The position numbers were made by a program, and so were the translations under genes. Source: RGIG8497 sp045593265 (lineage in GTDB: Bacteria > Bacillota > Clostridia > RGIG6154). Taken from it: a DNA stretch of 10,569 bases. This document shows, piece after piece, positions 5,606 through 10,569 of this stretch (within the stretch, counting starts at the first letter, position 1; every line of letters starts with the position of its first letter). Location: positions 1 through 10,569 of the forward strand of contig JAZNWH010000099.1 in NCBI GenBank assembly GCA_045593265.1. Reading direction: 5' to 3'. The notes below the pieces were generated by a model. It worked only from the letters and a program-made list of their open reading frames with translations, searched no databases and was not told where the DNA came from.

Positions 5606-5607
5606 AT
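5579..5607 (+). promoter_or_regulatory. Promoter of the ATPase-nuclease gene
   Basis: TTGACA (5579-5584), a 17-bp spacer and TAAAAT (5602-5607). The predicted start, near 5614, is about 20 nt before the GGAGGTG ribosome binding site of the gene. Confidence 0.8.
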
Positions 5608-5635
5608 GTTATTAGTTCATATTGGAGGTGTTCTT

Positions 5636-7417
5636 ATGGATTTGGTTAGAATTCGTTATATGAGGGAGTGGATATCACAACTCCCATCAGGAAATATAAC
5701 ATACAAAACAATCAACGGAAAGAAATATCCATACTATCAGTGGACAGAAAACGGAAAACAAAGAAGCCGGGTTGTAAAGGCAGATGAATTTGATGAGCTT
5801 TCAGAAAAGATTGCTCAAAGAAAAACATTAGAGAAAAAAATTGCCGAATCAGGAGTAGGCAAATCAAATCCGGAAGTTCTTGAGGATTCTCATTTCTTTT
5901 CTCAGGTTGTATTAGGAAAAGACCTTGAAGAGTTTGTATCTCCGGTAAAGCAATATAAACGCCGTGAGTGTTACTCTAAACTCCACGATTATATTTATGG
6001 CAACAGTACTGACAGGGTGTTTGTTCTCTACGGTTTAAGACGCACCGGAAAAACCACGCTCATTCGTCAGATTATTGCAGATATGCCAGAAGAAATGTTA
6101 ATAGACAGCGCTTTTATTCAAATTAATCCGTCCATTGACCTTGCAAAAATAAATATTGACTTAAAGCAACTTTCAAAACAGGGCTACCGATATGTTTTCA
6201 TTGATGAAGTTACATTAATGAACGATTTTATAGAAAGTGCTGCTTTGTTTTCAGATATTTATGCTTCAAGCGGAATGAAAATAGTTTTATCAGGTACCGA
6301 TTCTCTTGGATTTGTTTTCAGCGAAGATAGTTCTCTTTATGACCGCTGCTATATGCTTCACACAACATTTGTGCCATACAGGGAATTTTCAAATGTGCTT
6401 GATATAGACGGAATTGATAATTATATTCGTTACGGCGGTACAATGTCTTTAGGCGGAAACAACTATAATTTATCCAACACAACATTCTATGACAAGAAAA
6501 AAACAGATGAATATATAGACAGTGCTATTGCAAGTAATATTCAGCATTCATTAAGTAATTATCAGCACGGCGGACATTTCCGTTCCCTGTCGGAATTGCA
6601 CGAAGCCGGTGAATTAACAAGTGCCATAAACAGAATTATAGAAAGAGAAAACAAAAAATTTACGGTCGATACTTTGATTCGTGATTTCGAATCATCCGAT
6701 TTTAGCCGCACAGCAAACAACTTACTGAATGATTCACAAAATCCATCTGACATCCTTATGATTGTTGATAAAGAACAAATCACCGAATGGTTTATGAATG
6801 AGCTTGATATTTTGAACAAGCCTGAGATGAAAGTTGAAATAACAGATGCTCATGTTCAGCAAATCAAAGAATATCTTGCTATTCTTGATTTAATCGTGGA
6901 TATTGATGTCATAAATATGCACGACCTTTCAAAAAAGGAACAGCAGACAGTTGTATCCCAGCCCGGAATGAGATATGCTCAGGCAAAGGCTCTTATTGAT
7001 GCTTTGTCCAAGGATTTGGTTTTCAGCACACTATCATTAAATGAACGAAATCGTGTAACAGACAGAATGCTTTCAACAATTCAAGGTCAGCTTATGGAAG
7101 ATATTGTTCTGCTCGAAACGAAATTGGCACAGACCGATTGCGAAGTATTTAAACTTAAATTTGCGGTTGGTGAATTTGATATGGTAGTTTATAACCCAAA
7201 ATCAGCATCATGTGAAATTTTTGAGGTTAAGCATAGCAAGGAAATTCATCCAAAACAATATCAGCATTTAGTTGATTCAGAAAAACAAGAAAAAACCTCA
7301 TTTAGATACGGTGATATTACAAGACGATGTGTTATTTACAGAGGCGAAAGCAAAACAGTTGACGGAATTCAATATTTAAATGTTGAAGAATATCTTTGCT
7401 CTCTTAAAACAAAATAA
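5636..7417 (+). CDS. AAA ATPase with C-terminal PD-(D/E)XK-like nuclease domain
   Basis: The 593-aa protein has three parts. The N-terminus (about 1-80) contains LPSGNITYKTINGKKYPYYQ and WTENGKQRSRVVK, resembling the small DUF6788-type domain with a coiled, charged helix after it. An AAA domain follows: Walker A GLRRTGKTT (133-141), Walker B YVFIDEV (186-192) and a sensor-like LSGTDS near 220, typical of AAA_14-type ATPases. The C-terminus carries GEFDMVV (D515) and EIFEVKHS (E530, K532), the D...ExK pattern of the DUF4143/PD-(D/E)XK fold. ATG 5636 has GGAGGTG at the usual spacing; an upstream in-frame ATG (5606) lies in the -10 region and is rejected. It has its own promoter under a large dyad and its own terminator. 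Such ATPases are common on mobile DNA and often of unknown role; defence or toxin activity is only inference. Confidence 0.8.
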   Translation: MDLVRIRYMREWISQLPSGNITYKTINGKKYPYYQWTENGKQRSRVVKADEFDELSEKIAQRKTLEKKIAESGVGKSNPEVLEDSHFFSQVVLGKDLEEFVSPVKQYKRRECYSKLHDYIYGNSTDRVFVLYGLRRTGKTTLIRQIIADMPEEMLIDSAFIQINPSIDLAKINIDLKQLSKQGYRYVFIDEVTLMNDFIESAALFSDIYASSGMKIVLSGTDSLGFVFSEDSSLYDRCYMLHTTFVPYREFSNVLDIDGIDNYIRYGGTMSLGGNNYNLSNTTFYDKKKTDEYIDSAIASNIQHSLSNYQHGGHFRSLSELHEAGELTSAINRIIERENKKFTVDTLIRDFESSDFSRTANNLLNDSQNPSDILMIVDKEQITEWFMNELDILNKPEMKVEITDAHVQQIKEYLAILDLIVDIDVINMHDLSKKEQQTVVSQPGMRYAQAKALIDALSKDLVFSTLSLNERNRVTDRMLSTIQGQLMEDIVLLETKLAQTDCEVFKLKFAVGEFDMVVYNPKSASCEIFEVKHSKEIHPKQYQHLVDSEKQEKTSFRYGDITRRCVIYRGESKTVDGIQYLNVEEYLCSLKTK

Positions 7418-7431
7418 CTAATTACTATAAT

Positions 7432-7463
7432 GACGACACTATCTGATAGCGCCGTCTTTTTTT
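7432..7463 (+). terminator. Rho-independent terminator after the ATPase gene
   Basis: A hairpin from GACG (7432) to CGTC (7456) with two internal mismatches and the inner stem CTATC/GATAG, followed by seven T residues. It lies 15 bp after the stop codon. Confidence 0.8.
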
Positions 7464-7475
7464 GTTTTTCATCTT

Positions 7476-7512
7476 CTCTTTGTTTAAGCGTATCAATTTT
7501 TGATATGGAGGA
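7476..7512 (+). repeat. TTTAAGCG element, copy 3
   Basis: Nearly identical to copy 2, including the palindrome (TATCAA-TTT-TTGATA) and the following GGAGG, with one mismatch over about 30 bases. It comes right after the ATPase terminator, but no full gene follows; only a 34-codon frame starts at 7505. Confidence 0.75.
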
Positions 7513-7609
7513 TGGAGAATATATTGCCGTAATTGGCTCAAAAACGCCTTACCTTGCATTTAAATATTTTAATTGGGTAATTCTGTTCATTTCATTCTAC
7601 TATCCTTAA
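7505..7609 (+). pseudogene. Short frame after copy 3, possible remnant
   Basis: ATG at 7505 opens MEDGEYIAVIGSKTPYLAF and continues to a stop at about 7607-7609, 34 codons. Its ATG overlaps the GGAGG of the element, so it lacks a proper ribosome binding site. I do not recognise the peptide. It could be the stub of a lost cargo gene or chance. Confidence 0.2.
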
Positions 7610-7636
7610 AATTGGGCAATTTTATCGTGAATGAAT

Positions 7637-7665
7637 TTGCATTTTCACGGAATGTATATTATACT
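7637..7665 (+). promoter_or_regulatory. Candidate rightward promoter near the element end
   Basis: TTGCAT (7637-7642), 17 bp, TATACT (7660-7665). The -35 box lies inside an inverted repeat (CGTGAA at 7626, TTCACG at 7644). No gene with a start codon and ribosome binding site follows before the tRNA fragment, so its purpose is unclear. Confidence 0.4.
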
Positions 7666-7700
7666 TAAATAAGATTAAATATGTAGGTTTTTGGCAGTTG

Positions 7701-7750
7701 AGCATCAGCTTTACAGAGGAGATTTTCGGATAGCATCAATAAAGCATCAA
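7701..7750 (+). repeat. Three AGCATCA repeats left of the tRNA fragment
   Basis: AGCATCAG at 7701 and AGCATCAA at 7732 and 7743, all in the same direction within 50 bp and about 80-130 bp from the attachment site. Short direct repeats at such a distance resemble arm-type integrase sites. Three further copies lie right of the site (8072, 8159, 8222). Confidence 0.35.
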
Positions 7751-7831
7751 AAGGCACGAGGTTCAAAAGAGCGAGTGACACAAACGGCTCAACAGTGGGA
7801 ACAATCGGTACGGTCTTTTTAATTTGAGAGT

Positions 7832-7878
7832 GTCTCCAAAACCGAGTGCCGTGGGTTCAAGTCCTACTGCCCCTGCCA
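7832..7878 (+). tRNA. 3' part of a tRNA-Trp gene (displaced attachment-site copy)
   Basis: The sequence has the anticodon loop CTCCAAA (anticodon CCA, Trp), an anticodon 3' stem strand ACCGA, a T-arm GTGGG-TTCAAGT-CCTAC, the acceptor 3' strand TGCCCCT, discriminator G and an encoded CCA ending at 7878. The 5' acceptor strand (expected AGGGGCA), the D-arm and the matching anticodon 5' stem strand are absent upstream, where AGTGT does not pair with ACCGA. This is therefore a fragment, not a working tRNA. Elements that integrate into tRNA 3' ends carry a replacement 3' end and leave such a fragment at the far border. The intact tRNA-Trp gene should lie to the left, outside the window. Confidence 0.8.
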
Positions 7879-7882
7879 ATGT

Positions 7883-7914
7883 CGGAACAAGTTTCGCTTG
7901 TTCCGATTTTTTTT
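7883..7914 (+). terminator. Terminator of the original tRNA transcript
   Basis: CGGAACAAG (7883-7891) and CTTGTTCCG (7897-7905) form a perfect 9-bp stem with a 5-nt loop, followed by a long T-run. It starts five bases after the tRNA CCA, as expected for the native end of a tRNA gene. Confidence 0.9.
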
Positions 7915-7995
7915 GCAAAAAATCAGTCACCCGCTTCACAGTTCCTCCTTTTTCCCACAAAATCTATGATTTTGCGGGATGCCCTATGTGATTTC

Positions 7996-8032
7996 GGCTC
8001 AAACACTGCGTTTGAGCCACTTCTTATTTTTT
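7996..8032 (+). terminator. Second terminator-like hairpin downstream of the tRNA fragment
   Basis: GGCTCAAA (7996-8003) and TTTGAGCC (8011-8018) form a perfect 8-bp stem with a 7-nt loop, followed by a T-rich run that starts four bases later. Confidence 0.6.
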
Positions 8033-8363
8033 AATCATTAAAAAGTTTTGTGTTTCAAAATCAAAATTCAGAGCATCAATTTTGAATTTTAGTAATTTTT
8101 AACTATATTTCTGATGACGGTGCATGGTCTTGAGACTCAAATAATCATGCCCGAAATGAGCATCAATTTCGCATACGGTTGCATCCGTTTGCAAGCGTTC
8201 CGTCTGCTACATCATCATTTTAGCATCACTTGATTTCGTCAATTCTATCAATTTCGCCTGTAGAGAACAATTCTGCAAAAATATTTTTAATTCTTGCAGA
8301 TATCATTTCCCCAAATACAATTTGGCTTTCCTTTGGTTACTGTATAACACATTTAAAAGTTAC

Positions 8364-8389
8364 GGCACGGAGAAAATCCGTGCCTTTTT
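8364..8389 (+). terminator. Rightward terminator without a visible gene
   Basis: GGCACGG (8364-8370), a 7-nt loop and CCGTGCC (8378-8384), then TTTTT on the + strand only. It faces the end of the leftward sdpI-like gene, yet its polarity fits a rightward transcript, for which no gene is seen between 7880 and 8360. Confidence 0.7.
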
Positions 8390-8420
8390 ATCCATATAGA
8401 ATATAATGCTTTTTAAAAAT

Positions 8421-9053
8421 TTATTTTTTATTTTTGTATATCAGAAACGAATACACAGTCGGAATAATAACAAGTGCAAAGATTATTGCCATAAACAGAA
8501 ATGTTAAATTAAATAGTCCTGCTATCGTCATTATAATACCGCCTGCTATCCAAATCTTTCCTGCAAGTTTGTGTGTCTTATCCCAATTTTCTTCATCGTG
8601 TAATGTCCATGGGAGTTTGATTCCTATTGTGTAATTCTGTTTGCATTTCGGGAGAATAAAACCGAGAACTAAAAATAAAACTCCCATAAAGACAGGCATA
8701 ATGTTTTCAACATTCACCTTATATCCCAATGCATTACCATAAATACATGCACCGCATAGCAAAGAACAAACGGGAACTATGCTTATAACAACAGAAAATA
8801 TTTTACTGCCTATATTTTTTCTTCTCGGATCAGCACTTGTTGCTATAATACATATTAAATTCACAAAGGTCAGTATCGCCGGAAGCCCAACAACTGCAAA
8901 CATTTTACTGTTGTAACCTGTAACCTCGCCATTCCAACCGAAGCTTGTCGCTATATTTCCCGGAAGTCTGTTCCATACTAAAAATCCGAAAAACATCGGC
9001 AATAATGTAATTATAGAGGAAATAACTATCTTATATTTATTTTGTTTTATCAT
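8421..9053 (-). CDS. SdpI-family integral membrane protein (DUF1648 + SdpI)
   Basis: The 210-aa protein has about six hydrophobic segments (near 8-27, 51-72, 85-107, 119-135, 165-181 and 184-205). The N-terminal segment with WNRLPGNIATSFGWNGEVTGY is the DUF1648 pattern. YTIGIKLPWTLHDEENWDKT with HKLAGKIW (141-168) is the SdpI signature. Length matches Bacillus SdpI (about 207 aa), which gives immunity to the SdpC toxin and signals to a repressor; most relatives elsewhere are uncharacterised. The ATG at 9053 follows AAGGTGG by four bases. It starts 9 bp after the regulator's stop, so it is very likely cotranscribed with the two-component genes, as membrane effectors or sensors often are. No toxin gene is visible. 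The family is secure; the substrate or toxin is unknown. Confidence 0.9.
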   Translation of the reverse strand: MIKQNKYKIVISSIITLLPMFFGFLVWNRLPGNIATSFGWNGEVTGYNSKMFAVVGLPAILTFVNLICIIATSADPRRKNIGSKIFSVVISIVPVCSLLCGACIYGNALGYKVNVENIMPVFMGVLFLVLGFILPKCKQNYTIGIKLPWTLHDEENWDKTHKLAGKIWIAGGIIMTIAGLFNLTFLFMAIIFALVIIPTVYSFLIYKNKK

Positions 9054-9062
9054 ATAACCACC

Positions 9063-9764
9063 TTATTCAACCTTCATCATCCTGTATCCGACACCAATAT
9101 GCGTCTGGATATACTGCGGAGAGTCAGGAAGCTTTTCAATCTTTTTTCTTAGTGTTGTCATAAATACACGAAGAGAACCTATATCCGTTTCCCATGCGCT
9201 GCCCCAAATTTTTTCAGCGATAAATTTATGTGTAAGCACCTTTCCTACATTTTGCGACAACACACAAAGCAGCTTGTATTCTGTCGGTGTTAGGTGCATT
9301 TCCTCATCATCAAGGTATGCACAGCCTGCAGCATAGTCAACTTTAAGTTTTCCGTTTGTAAACATTGACTCTGATGCCGCCGCTTGGTTTTGATAGCTTA
9401 ATCTTCTTTGTGTAACTCTGAGCCTTGCAAGGAGTTCTTCAACAGAGAATGGCTTTGTTAAGTAGTCATCGGCACCACAGTCTAATGCCTCTATTTTATC
9501 TGTGTCCTCACTTCTTGCACTGATAACGATAATCGGCATGTTAGACCATGAACGGATTTTCTTTATAACATCAATTCCGTCTATATCGGGAAGTCCCAAA
9601 TCGAGCAGAACAACATCGGGATTATGTGAAGATGCCTGCATAATAGCATCATTTCCGTCTTTTGCAATCAAAAACTTATAATCGTGCGTTTTAAGTGTTG
9701 TTGAGATTAGATTTCGTATAGGCATATCATCCTCAACAACCAAAACCGTCATTGCCTTATTCAT
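9063..9764 (-). CDS. OmpR/KdpE-type response regulator
   Basis: The 233-aa protein has a receiver domain (about 5-118) with acidic pocket E11-D12-D13, phosphoacceptor D55 (in VVLLDLGLPD), a conserved S82-A83 and K104 (in DYLTKPFS). A winged-helix trans-activation domain (about 135-230) follows, with LTPTEYKLLCVLSQNVGKVLTHK and SLRVFMTTLRKKIE and VGVGYRM-like GVGYRMMKVE at the end. Length and motifs are standard for the family and resemble KdpE most. AAGGAGG lies nine bases before the ATG at 9764, which overlaps the last codons of the kinase gene, indicating translational coupling. It is phosphorylated, by inference, by the upstream kinase. No kdpFABC genes are visible, so a potassium role cannot be assumed. 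Confidence 0.93.
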   Translation of the reverse strand: MNKAMTVLVVEDDMPIRNLISTTLKTHDYKFLIAKDGNDAIMQASSHNPDVVLLDLGLPDIDGIDVIKKIRSWSNMPIIVISARSEDTDKIEALDCGADDYLTKPFSVEELLARLRVTQRRLSYQNQAAASESMFTNGKLKVDYAAGCAYLDDEEMHLTPTEYKLLCVLSQNVGKVLTHKFIAEKIWGSAWETDIGSLRVFMTTLRKKIEKLPDSPQYIQTHIGVGYRMMKVE

Positions 9765-10569
9765 TTATATCAACCTCCTTTACGGGCAGGGTAAATGTAA
9801 ACACAGCACCATGCGGATTGTTGTCCGATACAGTAATTTCTCCGCCGTGCGCCGATATGATTGTTTTACAAAGAGAAAGCCCCAAACCAAGACTTCTTCT
9901 GCTGTCGGCAATTTTATTTGCTCCTGTATAGAACATGTCAAACACCTTGTCTTTAAGGTTATCTGCAATACCGTTGCCGTTATCTGCAATACTGACCGAA
10001 ATCATATCATCTTTTCTTTCGGTGCTGATTGTAATTTCCGAGCCATTGGGTGTATATTTAATTGCATTGTCAACAATATTTATTATCACCTGAACAATAA
10101 GCCTTGCATCCACATCCACAAGCATTATATCATCGCTTTCGCATACCGTTATTTTATGCTCAACACTGCGTTTGTTGATGTGATTTAACGCTTCTGCAAT
10201 TATTTCATCAATAAGCTCTGCAGATTTATTTAATTTCATATTGCCGTCCTCAAGCCTTGTGACGGATAACAGGTTTTCAACAAGTTTTGTAAGCCACACA
10301 GAGTCGTTATATATATCTGTGTAAATATGCTGTTTTGTATCCGCGTCAAAGCTTTCACCATTAGAGAGAAGATTATCTGCGTTACCGGATATTGATGTGA
10401 GCGGCGTTCTTAAATCGTGAGATATTGCGCGAAGTAAGTTAGCTCTCATTTTTTCATTTTTAGCAAGTAGCTCAGATTCTTCTTTTTCACGGGCAATTTT
10501 CTTGTTTTCAAGAGAAATTGCACATTCTCCCAAAATAGAAAGTAAGATGCTGCTTTCAAAAGAGTCAAT
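9757..10569 (-). CDS. KdpD-like sensor histidine kinase, 5' end cut by window edge
   Basis: The frame is open to the right edge, giving the last 270 residues. It begins with SILLSILGECAISLENKKIAREKEE, as at the GAF-to-kinase junction of KdpD proteins, so the apparent TTG start inside it is not real. The dimerisation domain has the H-box RAISHDLRTPLTSI. The ATPase domain has the N-box IINIVDNAIKYTPNG, the G1 box IADNGNGI, an F-box FDMFYTG and the G2 box GLGLSLCKTIISAHGG. All core catalytic motifs are present. The gene ends VDINE and overlaps the regulator start by eight bases. The input domains (universal stress, DUF4118 or membrane segments) lie outside the window, so the signal cannot be judged. 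Confidence 0.92.
   Translation of the reverse strand: MDSFESSILLSILGECAISLENKKIAREKEESELLAKNEKMRANLLRAISHDLRTPLTSISGNADNLLSNGESFDADTKQHIYTDIYNDSVWLTKLVENLLSVTRLEDGNMKLNKSAELIDEIIAEALNHINKRSVEHKITVCESDDIMLVDVDARLIVQVIINIVDNAIKYTPNGSEITISTERKDDMISVSIADNGNGIADNLKDKVFDMFYTGANKIADSRRSLGLGLSLCKTIISAHGGEITVSDNNPHGAVFTFTLPVKEVDINE

Larger units (their letters stand above)
7513..7831. other. Gene-poor right end of the element
   Basis: No convincing gene. The stretch contains a palindrome AAAATTG-gg-CAATTTT (7608-7623), a related AATTGGGTAATT at 7571, a promoter-like TTGCAT-N17-TATACT (7637-7665) overlapped by the dyad CGTGAA/TTCACG (7626-7649), and three AGCATCA repeats (7701, 7732, 7743). A rightward open frame from about 7674 to the TAA near 7822 has no recognised product and no clear start. 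Confidence 0.4.
7915..8420. other. Gene-free stretch between tRNA fragment and sdpI-like gene
   Basis: No supported gene on either strand. It contains a second terminator-like hairpin (7996-8018), an inverted repeat AAAATTCA/TGAATTTT (8063-8090) around an AGCATCAA copy, further AGCATCA copies (8159, 8222), small stems at 8273-8299 and 8311-8325, and a rightward terminator (8364-8389). Several hairpins without genes suggest remnants of earlier insertions or decayed genes. Confidence 0.45.

Noticed and set aside
5636..7417. Fic toxin partner for the VbhA-type antitoxin
   Set aside because: The protein has Walker A and B motifs and a D...ExK motif, and no HPFxxGNGR Fic motif.
5276..7512. CRISPR-like array from the three repeated elements
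   Set aside because: Only three copies, thousands of bases apart, with genes between them and no cas genes.
7763..7960. Leftward 65-codon frame across the tRNA fragment (contains GAVGLEPTALGFGD)
   Set aside because: This peptide is the well-known false translation of the antisense of a tRNA 3' end; no ribosome binding site fits.
9811..10188. Rightward 125-codon frame antisense to the histidine kinase
   Set aside because: Shadow of a kinase whose H, N, G1, F and G2 boxes are all in place on the other strand.

Overview
The window is AT-rich Firmicutes DNA. Low GC, strong AAGGAGG-type ribosome binding sites, consensus sigma-A promoters and the protein families present (DUF5685, DUF6076, VbhA-type antitoxin, HTH_17 and HTH_36 small proteins, a KdpDE-like two-component system with SdpI) point to a gut Clostridia lineage such as Oscillospiraceae or Lachnospiraceae. 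This assignment is inferred from families, not from a database match.

Left part (1-1811): a DUF5685 gene runs off the left edge on the minus strand. In front of it lies a 206-bp segment (732-937) bounded by two 24-bp recombination-like sites in opposite orientation (708-731 and 938-961). The segment carries a perfect-consensus promoter that currently points away from the DUF5685 gene. A tyrosine recombinase gene lies next to it (972-1811, minus). The layout is that of a phase-variable promoter switch, read here in its OFF orientation. A 15-bp sequence covering the -35 box of the invertible promoter recurs at the recombinase's own upstream TTGACA.

Middle part (1812-4137): a mobile-element backbone on the minus strand, made of an excisionase-like HTH protein, a HTH_36 winged-helix protein and a ribbon-helix-helix protein. 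Between the last two lies about 750 bp of repeat- and hairpin-rich non-coding DNA that could be an origin or transfer site. No relaxase, coupling protein or conjugation gene is in the window.

Right-of-centre part (4138-7512): rightward cargo, namely a DUF6076 zinc-ribbon protein, a 57-aa VbhA-type Fic-inhibitory antitoxin without a visible Fic toxin, and a 593-aa AAA ATPase with a C-terminal PD-(D/E)XK-like nuclease motif. The ATPase has its own promoter embedded in a large dyad. A nearly identical ~30-bp element (TTTAAGCGTATCAA plus a small palindrome) occurs three times (about 1961, 5276, 7478), at the boundaries of gene blocks.

Right end (7513-10569): a gene-free 1 kb holds the 3' portion of a tRNA-Trp gene (7832-7878) followed by a strong terminator. 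This is best read as the displaced attachment-site copy at the right border of an integrated element. Beyond it is likely chromosome: on the minus strand a KdpD-like histidine kinase (cut by the right edge), a KdpE/OmpR-type regulator and an SdpI-family membrane protein, probably one operon.
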